From: Leptasterias polaris
Lineage: Eukaryota > Echinodermata > Asteroidea > Forcipulatida > Asteriidae
Reading direction: 5' to 3'
NCBI GenBank assembly: GCA_037783415.1
Contig: JAZGTN010000163.1
Location: 1,302,001 to 1,366,000, forward strand
Length of the DNA stretch: 64,000 nt
In this document: one piece after another, positions 21,481 to 31,814 of the stretch
Layout of the letters: every line of letters begins with the position of its first letter
Numbering within the stretch: the first letter of the stretch is position 1
The notes under the pieces: model-generated
What the model was told of the DNA's origin: nothing
The model's input: the letters and a program-made list of their open reading frames with translations, nothing else
Database searches by the model: none
Translations under genes and position numbers: made by a program

Positions 21481-21965
21481 GGAGCCGATCTAGTCAGTTT
21501 TCGAAATGTCTGTCTATACGCCTCAGGAACCAACTCATACGCATTTAAAATGGATGCTTTAACAGTAGAATATTCACTACATTGGTCCTCTGACAGTGTG
21601 GCATAGACTTTCTGAGCCTTACCCACAAAAGTGCTCTGCAGGAGCAAAGACCAATATTTCTCATGCCAACTAAGACTTTTGGCAATTTTCTCAAATGACA
21701 GAAAATACGTATCAACATTATGTTCGTTGAATTTTGGCACCAACCTCACGTTTTTCGCTAGATCAAAGTCAATTGGAGTTCTCTCCTTGCCTTTCTTTGA
21801 ACCCAATTCTAGTTCAAGCTTACGCAGTTCAAAACTCGTTCCTTTACTTTTTCTTCTCATTCTTTATTTTTTCTTCGAGTTCAAGTTTTCGTATACGAGT
21901 TTGTACCTGAGATACTATACTTTTCTGGACTTGTTGGAAATCCGACACTTCCTTGTGCTGCTTTA
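21480..21965 (-). pseudogene. Inverted partial Gag copy
   Basis: The minus strand repeats the Gag middle block of 19500-19950 (RTPIDFDLAKNVRLVPKFNE, HEKYWSLLLQS, YELVPEAYRQTF) in a longer uninterrupted frame. It faces the plus-strand element tail to tail at base 21480. It is therefore a separate element copy joined by rearrangement, or a foldback end product. Confidence 0.8.
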
Positions 21966-22224
21966 GGGTGTAGGTACAGTACATGTACATGTGTAGATTG
22001 TACATTCCCTTATTTTGGAGTTGCTAACAAAAGGGATAAGGATCACTTTGTTTCTATATCAAAGCAATGCAATCTTAGATTTTAATAAGTTTTCCTGCAA
22101 GACTTATTTGAGAGCGCAAAGCAAATTGTTTTGTCAAGACTGCATGCCAATATTCAAAAAGGCATGTACATGTATTTGTGTGCTTTACCACTCATTTACT
22201 TAAAATCTAACTAATTTGTTGCAG

Positions 22225-22390
22225 GGAACATGTATTCACCTAAGACTGAGCACTAAATTGCAATTGATGGCAATCATCAACTCAGTGAAGGCAGTTAAAG
22301 CTCTAACCTTGATGTTTGTGGGTTGGCTAACTATGTTTTTAACATACACTATGCTAAGGAGGCATCCTGCACCAATGATTTTGTTCAGAG
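22225..22390 (+). CDS. Possible first coding exon of a type II membrane protein
   Basis: A strong acceptor (ctaactaatttgttgcag, with a branch-point-like ctaac) and a consensus donor (gtaagt after 22390) bound this exon. From ATG at 22267 it encodes a short basic N-terminus and a hydrophobic segment ALTLMFVGWLTMFLTYTML followed by RRH. This is the layout of a Golgi or ER type II signal anchor as in glycosyl- and sulfotransferases. It ends in phase 1. It lies on the opposite strand inside the 12-kb intron of gene 1. I do not recognise the family, and the rest of the gene is uncertain. Confidence 0.4.
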
Positions 22391-22903
22391 GTAAGTTGAA
22401 TTTGATTTGAATGCAACAGTCTTAACTCAAAACAACTTGATTGTGAAACATTTAATATGTTGGTAAATTTTTATCCAACAAAAATATTTAACACTGCACT
22501 TTGTTTTGATGGCCATGATGGGCTTTAAACACTCTGCTATTGAACCAGGCCGTCTGTTTGATGTCTTTGACACCTTGATTATTATTGTACTTTTTTTATT
22601 GCATCCCTGATGATGCTTTTGTTTTTACTCTACACATTAACTAATCAGGTTGGATCAAACCAACGACTCCCCGTATTCTAGAGCAGATGTCTTCCAAGCG
22701 AATACTTTAACTATCAGCAGAGGGCACAAACAATGTAATAATTGTATTAGGGTTAATAACAAAAGTGGTATGTACTGTACTTGTCAAAACAAAACCACCA
22801 AGCAAACAAACTAACAAACAAACAATGTTGAACCATCACATTGTCATGCTTTTGTTTATCAAAATGAGTGAATAATTATACTGTTGTTTTTTCTCTTTCA
22901 TAG

Positions 22904-22991
22904 ATTCTTCATTAAAATTAATCGAAGTGATGGATCCAAGTTGGAGATCGGGGGGGGGGGGGTGTGAAGAAACAGGAAGGTCAAGTCAGTG
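22904..22991 (+). CDS. Tentative second exon of the plus-strand gene
   Basis: Preceded by ttctctttcatag. Its phase continues the previous exon (Gly-Asp codon join), giving DSSLKLIEVMDPSWRS before a run of 13 G. A donor gtaaat follows at 22992. The G-run breaks the frame towards the next candidate exon by one base, so either the run length is wrong or variable, or this is not an exon. Confidence 0.25.
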
Positions 22992-23096
22992 GTAAATTTT
23001 TTGCTCTGGCCATTGCAACATTTACCCTCTTTTTGAGTTACTGCACAAATATTAATAAACAGTAGTTTCTATTGTTTTCAAATACTTTTTCTTCAG

Positions 23097-23212
23097 CTTT
23101 GACAGCACTTAAGCTACAAACAGGAACAACATTCTCTGGAAAAATACACAGACTTTCTTTATCATTGACCTTTGGGGTTGAAACTGAAGTAACTACCAAT
23201 CCTGTACAATAA
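23097..23212 (+). CDS. Tentative last exon of the plus-strand gene
   Basis: After acceptor ctttttcttcag the frame reads LTALKLQTGTTFSGKIHRLS, then LTFGVETEVTTNPVQ and a stop at 23210-23212. It needs a phase 1 partner. The composition looks coding, but no family is recognised. Confidence 0.25.
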
Positions 23213-25169
23213 TATTGGAAAAAGGGTGTTTTCCCCGTTGTTTTTAGGGGGGGGGGGGGGTGCACAGTGCTAAAAAGATGTACCTGTACATGTATAAGAC
23301 AGTCTCAAAGGTTTTACCTTATGCTACAAAGCCAAAGAAAAATATGTACAGTATATGAATGTTTATGCCAGTCTCATTTTGTTTCGCATTATTAGTATGC
23401 AAACTTACAATGCACATTGAACACAATGCAAGAAGATAACAGCATTGTTAAAGATGGATATATGAACGAGATAATAAAATACGCTGCATGTTTAAATTCA
23501 TGTTTGCTGGAGTGTAATAAAGACCTTAGTTTCACTTACACTAAGTTTCAAAATTTCAGACATGTTTTTAAAAAGACAATAAATTGACGTGAATCTCTTG
23601 CATTGCAGCGGCCGTTTCGCGAAATGAGCGTGTCGTCATCACTTCATTTACATATCATGAATAAAACATTTAACCGGTTTTGATGACGTACACCCGTGGA
23701 TAAGATCGAGACTACACTGCGCCCGTCCGTTATACATTAGTAGTATGTACACAACGTATATGCCGTGAGGTGTATACGATGTACACACGCATACGGGGGT
23801 CCGTCCGTGGACTGAGACTCGAGAGATAAATAAAATAGTTGGAGAATTACACGTCGAGAACTTGCAGAATATGATGGAAGATCTTTCTGATAATGATTCC
23901 TGGGAGGAGCACAGCATTGTGGGGGAACTGCTGTCGGCCCCCAGCTCGTCTGATAGTAATAGTAATACTAGCGATAGTAATAATAATAGTGATTCTGACA
24001 GTAAAATGGGCCTTACAAACCAAACCCCACTTCGATAACTTGAAGTCCGACCTCCACAAATCTCAACCACTGCTTCCGAACTTGCTCGTTTTTGGGAAAT
24101 TCGAAGAAATTTAAGTCGGGATTTTTATTTTTATTTTTATTCGTGCATCCACCAACAACACACAATTTTGGCATTTTTCAGCTTATCAGCGTTTCAAGTA
24201 TCAGCGTCAAAAAGACATGCAGTCTAGCCTCACTATTTTATAAAAAACAGCAGACAGCATACGCTATACGTACAGGTCAAAGTGCAATGTTCAGGTCGTC
24301 TCTCCGGGTATACGTCATACAATCAGCTTTTTCACACAGCGCCGCCAGCGGTCAATATGCTGAAACTTCTTTGAAAAACCTCAGAAATTCGCCACGTAAG
24401 AGTCGTTTTTATTTTCGAATTTTTTATCATTTCAAACTTCCAATATTAATTTTGTTTTGCTAAAAATGGTTCGTACATACATTGTTAAGAAGGCTAAATG
24501 ATTCTTGTTGCTTGGAATACACCGTTCATATCCATCTTTAATGATGGCAACCACTGCACTAGGTTTAAACATGTACTTCTCACATCAGGGTGTACTTTTA
24601 AAATCAAGATCACATAACCTATGTTTACTTGTGACAAATCAGGTCAATGTAATCAGATTTTGCCCTTTTTATATAAGTTTTGTACATTTTGATATTAATG
24701 TAATAATAGTTCATTGAATTTTATCAATTAAGATGCAAAGCTGTTATGATGTTATAACCGTGCTTGTTGCAGTTGTTTCTTACAGATGTCTATTTTGTTC
24801 ATAAATTAAATGCTCCTCATGGATAAATGGTATTTACCTCAATTGCATCCTTTACAAAGCTTTAAGGAAAACAATTTCTGTAATTATGTCAATAATTAGT
24901 TTGGATTTGACAACAACATTACGTAAATCTAATAAACTTTTAATAATTTAATTTAAAATCTGTATTTGTTACTCTTTTTATGTGTTTTATTAGTTAGTAT
25001 ATTTTCTGTATCTATTTATTTTAATCTTATTTATTGATTGATTGATTTTGTTAGGTTTTATTTATTTTAATCTTGGAATGTTCCGTTAAAAGTGCATTTG
25101 TTATTCCGTATTTTGCCCAAAATTCCGTTGAAAGAAAATTAATAAAAATGTGTAAAATTACAGAATTAT
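23213..25169. other. Intronic DNA, mostly unassigned
   Basis: Includes poly-G at about 23248-23260 and a (tgat)n-like tract near 25035. Apart from the short frame at 23871 nothing is recognisable. Confidence 0.4.
23871..24038 (+). other. Short Ser/Asn/Asp-rich open frame
   Basis: 56 codons starting MMEDLSDNDSWEEHSI, followed by an S-D-S-N-rich low-complexity tract made by (agtaat)n-like sequence. Acidic starts of this kind occur in transposase N-termini, but nothing downstream supports one. It may equally be chance. Confidence 0.2.
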
Positions 25170-25440
25170 GGAAAAAGTTCTGGCAGCTCTATTACCGGAC
25201 TTTTTTTTAGATTCCGTAATTTATTTTTGCAGGGAAAGTTCTGTAAAATCTCAATGACGGACAAACATCTGTAAAATTACTGTAGAAAAAAAATAGAATC
25301 TACGGTTTTTTGTTTTATTCCGTAATTTTACAAAAATACTGAAAAACTTAAATTTCCGTTATTTTACAGAATATTTCCTTGAAAAATAAATTACGGATTC
25401 TAAAAAAAAGTCCGGTAATAGAGCTGCCAGAACTTTTTCC
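25170..25440. mobile_element. Foldback element with 60-bp arms
   Basis: The arm 25170-25229 (ggaaaaagttctggcagctc ...) is repeated inverted, with few mismatches, at 25381-25440, around a loop rich in cggaa and ttacgg. The whole is flanked by A/T-rich DNA and ends near aacagtgt at about 25468. It directly truncates the LTR fragment at 25470. Confidence 0.75.
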
Positions 25441-25469
25441 GTAAAAAAACAGATTTTTTTTTAACAGTG

Positions 25470-25580
25470 TAGGGTCAACGAACGATCATTCACAACGGAT
25501 TAGCGCCGCCCACAGAGAATGATTTGACAGCGTGCGTTGTATACACATAATACATATACACGCATTAGGGTCTCAAAACA
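25470..25580 (-). mobile_element. Inverted LTR fragment
   Basis: The minus strand matches the first ~110 bases of the LTR at 18255 (tgtt-tgagac-ctaatgcgtg, gtatacaacgcacgctgtca, gggcggcgctaatccgttgt). It stops where the foldback element begins. It may be the other end of the inverted element copy at 21480. Confidence 0.75.
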
Positions 25581-26764
25581 GTATTCATAATAAAATAATA
25601 ATGTGTTTATATTGCGCCTTATGTAAATTACCCAAGAGCGCCTCACAATTAACACTGTAAAACCCAGAAAGGGAAAAAAAAAATTGATCAAAATTGACAA
25701 TCAGGAAGAGAAATGAAAACAAATTCACAGCAAAATCAATTTCACAAATTCACAACTATACAATAAGTTCATGAATAAAAAATTGAATACTTTCTGCTAC
25801 AGAGCTCAACAAACTTGCTCTCTACTCTGTCAAGATCAGAGCAAACAGCAATTTTTTTTTATACTGTGTGCCATCACGTATCATAAGGGTTACTAGAGTA
25901 TATAGGGTTTATATGGTTTAAAGAAACTGTGCATCACCAGATATACAAAACTACAGGTCTGGACACAGTGTGGATCATTTCTTTCTTTCTTTAGCAACTG
26001 CTTTACTTACTTCTTGGATCTGGAAGACTTTGAGAACATCTTTAAATCAGGAAAAATCTCGAAAAATCCTGAGTTATTACATGCCTTGGTTACTTTCACC
26101 TGCACAGTGCCATGGTGGACTTATTGAATAGCATTAGATAAAAAGTCAGTACTCCGCCATTTTCATTTGTTATTAATTTTTGTATCCATATTCCTCAACA
26201 ACACATAGCCAAATAGCATGCCAACTGTCTTGTGTCTTGTTACCATCGGGGTTGTTTTTCATAGAAAAAAAATCCACCAAGGACCAGCTCTCCTGGTTTT
26301 CCCATAGGAATTTCACAGCAATTACTCAACCTTGGACCTGATTACCAATAATAGGTGAAATGAATCATTTTGTATAAACTATAAATAGAGACAAATATGG
26401 GCTAATTTGCTATAATTTATTTTATATGGTCACAAGGGTCAATGGTTTGGGCGATTCAAAAGTGATTGTATTCTCCCCAAAAATGTATTACAAGCAAATA
26501 TCAAACTGTCACTTAATGATGGTGTCACAGAAGGTTATATTGACTTATCATTAATTCAGCAATATTTTCATCCCCAATTGTAAGATACCAGAACAAAGCT
26601 ATCAACTCAGATTTAAACAAGAAAATGTTTTACCTTTTGTTCCCTTTTTATATGAGATATTGCCCAACATCACAAGGTCGGACAGCTACACTTAACTTAT
26701 TTGAGCTGTTTACCCAAATCCCTTTTCACCTGAAACAGGGTTACCCCCTTTACAGTCCGTAAGG
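25581..26764. other. Intronic DNA, unassigned
   Basis: Only a short SINE-tail-like piece (gtttatattgcgccttatg) near 25610 is notable. No exon is seen. Confidence 0.4.
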
Positions 26765-26945
26765 ATGTACAAGCAGGCATGGGTATCATCCACCTGGCTG
26801 GTAGAGTAGAATGCACTACCTTCCCAACTTTTTAGGAAGCAATTATGGTTAAGTGCCTTGCTCAAGGGCACAAGTGTCCTGACTAGGATTCAAACCCACA
26901 CTCTGCTGCTGACAACACCAGAGCTTCGGTCCGATGAACAAGACC
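26765..26945 (-). mobile_element. SINE S1 fragment, inverted
   Basis: On the minus strand, a B box (gtgtgggtttgaatcc) is followed by cccttgagcaaggcacttaac and the start of the S1 body. The A-box side is incomplete. Confidence 0.65.
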
Positions 26946-27008
26946 CCTGTGGAGGAAGGCATTTAAAGTAGTAACAAGAAGTGAAACTTGAAAAGATATT
27001 GACTGTAC

Positions 27009-27167
27009 CTGCTTCTCAAGTTTATCTTTGTACTCCTTATAAGGGTTGCTTTCTGTAACCATCAAATCATCTGTGAACAGCACCCCCCGGAGTTGCGCTG
27101 TTACCTTGAAGATTGACGTATCTTTTGGAAGAATAGACAAATTGTTATTTCCCGGGGAAAAAGTATT
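27009..27167 (-). CDS. Adhesion-GPCR gene 1, exon a: SEA domain, first half
   Basis: A 159-bp exon (53 codons, phase 0 to 0) from acceptor cttgtgtcag to donor gtacag. The peptide FKVTAQLRGVLFTDDLMV, then YKEYKDKLEKQ, fits the N-terminal SEA strand and first helix ('f.......f...l....S..y..l...v'). It runs on in frame into LVRQFLDCS of exon b, 12 kb away. No further upstream exon was found in the window, so the N-terminus and signal peptide are outside or unrecognised. Confidence 0.85.
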
Positions 27168-27519
27168 CTGACACAAGTGGAGTGTTCATCAAGGGAAGCG
27201 TGAAATCATACATGAAGCCGCGGGCAAACAAATCATAAGATGAGACCATAAGTTGGGGCTGGGGGGAACGTCCCCCCCAATTTTTTTTCCAGTGCCCACT
27301 CCCCCCCCCCCCCAGGTGCAGATGAGCGGGTCAGCTTCGTATATATCCCGATATCAATCCCAGCAGTCATCAGCTACGCTTCACCCCATTCTGAGCCAAA
27401 CATTCAAGTTCTTTCATATTTGTGTAAATGTTGTTTTCATTGTTATTTGTCTGTGGTTGACACTGAAACTAAACCAATTGAGTTGATTTCATATATTGAG
27501 GGGAAATTTCTTACGATTG

Positions 27520-27608
27520 ACACCGGAACGGAACAAACCGGAACAAACAAATGACCGGAACAAACACCGGAACAAACACCGGAACACCAAAAACACCGGA
27601 ACAAACAA
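27520..27608. repeat. Short minisatellite of ccggaacaaaca units
   Basis: Six or seven irregular 12- to 16-bp units (accggaacaaaca) directly left of the palindromic MITE. Confidence 0.8.
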
Positions 27609-27617
27609 ATAACCTGG

Positions 27618-27776
27618 GGTCGATTTCACAAAACTCTTCCTAACTTAGGACTAGTCCTAGGCAATGCTAAGAGATAGGACTAGTCTTAAGTTAGGACCAG
27701 TAACTTAGGACTAGTCCTATCTCCTAGCATTGCCTAGAACAAGTCCTAAGTTAGGAAGAGTTTTGTGAAATCGACC
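27618..27776. mobile_element. 159-bp palindromic MITE (ggtcgatttcacaaa family)
   Basis: Nearly the whole element is a single foldback: ggtcgatttcacaaaactct at the left is complementary to the right end, and the centre alternates cttaggactagtcc blocks. It is flanked by TGG (or CTGG). It shares ends with the element at 15821-17927. Confidence 0.88.
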
Positions 27777-27789
27777 TGGAGATTTTCTT

Positions 27790-30545
27790 TGATGTTCACT
27801 TAAGTATAGATCAAGATATCAACCTAGATACTCCAACTATCACTTGTACCTATTTTGACACGAATCAATTTCTTGACACTAACTATACTAGATATCAATT
27901 TGTTGCATCTTACTCACGTAGTCTAAGTAAAAATATATGTAATATTCGAAATTTTCTGGAACTTCTTGAAATTTCCTTTCTCATTATCGGTATAACCGAG
28001 TCATGGTTGAAAGACATAAACGATCCACTCATCAAAATTCCAGTTTATTGTATTGAAGGTGTTTGTCGACAAAATAAGCGAGGCGGTGGAGTCGCACTTT
28101 ACGTTAAACAAGAATACAGTTATATATTGCGAAATCATTTATGTACTTCTAATATTTCAGAATTTGAGGCATGTTTTATTGACAGCCCAGTAACAGGCAA
28201 CATTATCATTGGAATCTTTTACAAACCTCCCGATTCTTCTAATGCAACCTTCTCTGAAGCCTTTAATGAAATTCTTAAACTCGTGAACGCAGAAAAGAAA
28301 AAGTGCTATGTTATGGGAGATTTTAACATCAACTTGTTGAACTCCGATACAGATAACTTGGTGCAACAATTTATTAACATGCTATACACCATTTGGTTTT
28401 ATCCTCTCATTGATAAACCAACTAGAATTACCAGTGAGACGGCTACTCCGATTGATAATATTATCACAAATGATTACTCTAATCACTCTGCTGATGTTTT
28501 TTTTTTTTTTTTTTTTTTTTTTACGGAAGTCGCCCAACACAAGGCCCAAAGGCCACTCGAGGTGAGGGCTAAAAAAAGAAGAGAAAAGGAAAAGAAAGCG
28601 CAGAGAATTATGAGAACAGAAACCTATTCACATTGCGCTTAAACTGAGACAAATTATAGACAGCAGGGAAACAGGATGCAGGCAAGGAGTTCCAGAGTGA
28701 GGCAGTACGTGGAAAGAAACTCGTAGCGTACATCTTGGTCCTGCTTTTGGGAGTCACGACTGTATGAGGATGGGATTTGACAGAGGTGCGAGTGGTTCGT
28801 TGTGCGGGACGGTCAACAGGGACGACCAACGAAAGACCATTGGAACACACTGATATTAGTGATCATTTAGATATTTTTATGGTTATCGATTAATGTAAAC
28901 CCGAGGTCTGGCCGATAAGCAAGAGAAAGATAACATTAAGGGGTGTTTAGGGTTGGATGAAAATTAAGTTCAGCGAAAAAAAAAATAAAAATTAACAAAA
29001 TTAGAAATGTTTTCCTACGGCTTGAGACCATCCGCTTGAACCAGGGGGACATGGACAATTATTAACTCCTTACTTTGTAAATGTAAGATAAAAACCGATT
29101 CTTCATATAATATTGTTAATAATGACTTGAAGACAAGTAATGATGAAGATATGTTTTCAATGACTATTTTGTAAACATTGGTACCAATATAGCTCATAAT
29201 TTACCATTGTTTGAACATTCTTTCCAGTCCTTTCTGGGAGACAGATGTACCCAATCAATGTTTCTTAACCCAATTACTGAATCGGAAATCTTTGTTGTCA
29301 TCTCTAAACTCCCACCGGTAAAGCCCCAGGCACTGATGGTTTAAGTTCTTTTGTCATAATGAAAGCAAAGAATGTCTTGGCAAATCCATTGCCAATGCTC
29401 TTTAACAAGTCTTTTACCAATGGAGCTTTTCCCAGACAGTCTAAAAATAGCAAAAGTTGTACCTATAGGGCCTACAGAAGAAAGGTTGTCAACACGACGT
29501 TGGTAATTATAGATCTATCTCAATACTCTCGGTTTTCTCTAAGGTTTTTGAAAAGTTCATAAGCGCCTTATCTCTTTTATCGAGAAACATGGTATTCTAT
29601 CAGAATCACAATACGGTTTTAGAGCGCATCGCTCAATTGAATTAGCCATTGCAAGTATGCTAAATATGCAATTGACAATAAGCAGTTTTCGATTGGCATT
29701 TACCTGAACTTGTCCAAAGCATTTGATACGGTAAATCACAATATTCTTTATCAATAAGCTAGAGCACATCGGTGTCCGAGGCTTGCTTTTGAACTGGTAA
29801 CAAATATAATAAAGTTTGTTTTAATCAAATCTAAAACTTCGTCCGATAGATATATCTCTTGCGGAGTTCCACAAGGCTCTGTACTGGGTCCTTTGTTGTT
29901 TCTTATTAAATATAAATGATATTTGTAATCTTCCAACATGATCTCATTTTGCTTTTTTTGTAGATGATACCAACCTTTTGTAATGATATTGATATTGGTA
30001 TACAAAATCTAAATATAGAGCTAGTTAAAAATAACAACTGGCTTTCAGCAATCAAACTGGCAATTTTAAGATTAAAATCTCCTTTAAACGAATTACATGA
30101 TATTTAGTTTTAGACAAAGAAAGTACATCCAAACTGCATCTCTCTATCTCAATGGCACTAATCTGAAGCAAGCTAAAAACTCCAATTTAAAAAAAAATGT
30201 ATATTGATGAGAACCTCTCTTTGACTAAGCATATATATGTGTTAGCTGGTAAAATCTCTAAAAACGTTGGTGTTATGACTAGACTGAAATATATTCTGAC
30301 ACGAAGCAGTCCTTTTATATTAACTCTTCCTTATCTAAATTTAGCGACATTGTCATGGGGATACGGTACTTCTCAAAGCATCAAGCTTTACTTGCTAGAA
30401 AAGAAAGCCAGTTGTATTATTACAAAAAATAGCTATCTTTCACATACGGCTCCATTATTTGCTGAAGTTAAAGTGCTTAAATTCGATGATATGTATCGCC
30501 TAAACTTGGGTACATTTATGTTTAAATATAAAATTGTTGGTTGAT
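27790..30545 (+). mobile_element. Decayed non-LTR retrotransposon (endonuclease and RT)
   Basis: The frame upstream of and within 28007-28497 encodes an APE-type endonuclease: GITESWL, GGGVALYV, GIFYKPP, MGDFNINLL, PIDNIITND. After an inserted element, 28850-30545 carries shattered RT motifs (LSKAFDTVNHNIL near 29710, CGVPQGSVLGPLLF near 29860, DDT near 29960) and a 115-codon piece of the C-terminal domain at 30197-30541. Frameshifts make it dead. Its last 350 bases are the left part of segmental duplication unit A. Confidence 0.85.
28497..28848 (-). mobile_element. 5'-truncated LINE inserted in the endonuclease ORF
   Basis: It starts on the plus strand with a run of about 26 T, the poly-A tail of a minus-strand insertion. 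The minus-strand frame ends in the common LINE C-terminus FFPRTASLWNSLPASCF. The short sequence ctgat occurs at both edges, and the host frame resumes as SDHLDIF, so this is a target-primed insertion. Confidence 0.8.
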
Positions 30546-30780
30546 TTGGTAACAACAGACACTTGATGAATAAGGGGTAGACACCGTGCTCCAACATTTA
30601 CCACACCCTCCAGAGACGACACTTTCGGGAGGGCACCTCATACAAACAAACAAACAACCCAACACCCCAACAAACAAACAAACAAATAAACACCCCAGCA
30701 AAACAAAAAACCTAAACCCACATTTTTGAAAAACTATTTCTCTTAGCAAACAATTTAAAGCAAGTATACTCAATACTTAC

Positions 30781-31059
30781 AATTCTGGGAGCAGGAAATC
30801 CTCGATGACATTGCTACAAGAACCACACACAAGACTCTGTGCAATAGCATGGTGCCGAGCAATCAGATGTGGAGATGACGATGGAGTTTTAAACTTGAGT
30901 GAAAAATGTTGGTCCAAACGAAATTTTCTAAAACATGGTAAATATCTACTCTGAAGGTATGATATATTGACAGAAATGGTTCGGAGAAGAGCTTTCAAAT
31001 AATATATATTTGTTGATGCAATGTGTAGGCCTACATAATCCTTGTGATAAACAACACTG
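30781..31059 (-). CDS. PLAT-domain exon 2, unit A (polycystin-1-like)
   Basis: A 279-bp exon between acceptor ttaatttcag and donor gtaagtat, phase 2 at both ends, fully open. It reads SVVYHKDYVGLHIAS, then YYLKALLRTISVNISYLQSR, which fits the second half of a PLAT/LH2 beta-sandwich. A Cys-containing tail follows (SLVCGSCSNVIEDF). It joins the exon at 31201-31444 through an Ile codon across a 141-bp intron. Unit B has the same exon with the same length and no stop. The family is inferred from motif pattern only. Confidence 0.6.
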
Positions 31060-31200
31060 CTGAAATTAACGTTTTATATAGTTTTGCTGTGATTGATTCC
31101 TTGGAAAACTGACGGATGTTCACCGAGTTTATATTATTTTAAGCAATACGAGAAAAGCTACAGTGTGTCGATTTCTCTCGTCAGGGTCTCTTTTATCTAC

Positions 31201-31444
31201 ATTCTGTCCATTATGATAGTGACGTCTGCAGTATAGTTTGGTTCGTTCTGCTTATAAAAACAATGATGTGTCCGAGTATTTGGAATCGAACCTTGTAGTG
31301 TCAAGTACAGTGCCGGTGTTTTTCCCGGTATCATAGTTACATCGGCAGTAATCATGATTTGGTACGTGCATCTGGAACTATAGGGTAACATTTTAGGGGG
31401 CACAAGGCGGTGCATCCTCTTTTGGTGAACTTCTACCCCCATAC
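31201..31444 (-). CDS. PLAT-domain exon 1, unit A (polycystin-1-like)
   Basis: A 244-bp exon from an acceptor (gctatttag before 31444) to a weaker donor (gtagat), phase 1 in and 2 out. The core RCTYQIMITADVTMIPGK, then TPALYLTLQGS, matches the PLAT start 'Y.i.v.tg....gt.a.v.l.l.G'. The lead-in HQKRMHRLVPPKMLP resembles the linker between the first transmembrane helix and PLAT in polycystin-1-like proteins. Lipoxygenase or LOXHD1-type PLAT domains remain possible. No other exons of the gene are identified. Confidence 0.6.
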
Positions 31445-31814
31445 CTAAATAGCGGTTTGCGTTTATGTTTTCCTAAAAACAAGAAGACTCCTTTTCAGCG
31501 TTCGTTGTTTGTCATGTACGAATTGTTTATAAGATTCAGTTCAAATTTTTTCAACCGGGCGTGAGTGTAAAACAAATACATTCTCTAGTGTGTGAATAAT
31601 AGGCCTATGGGTTTAAAAAAAATAACGTTTTCAATAGATCGCATAAAGTGAAAATTTTTACTCAACAAATTTGCAATCTAAAAGGTAGCCTACATTATCT
31701 CCAATGTTATTCAACTTTGGGTCAAAAATTGTATTTAATTACCCCGGTTGCTGAGAAGGGATAAGAACTCTACAAGAATATTTTACTGCATACTTTTTTA
31801 GAAACTTCGAAGTT

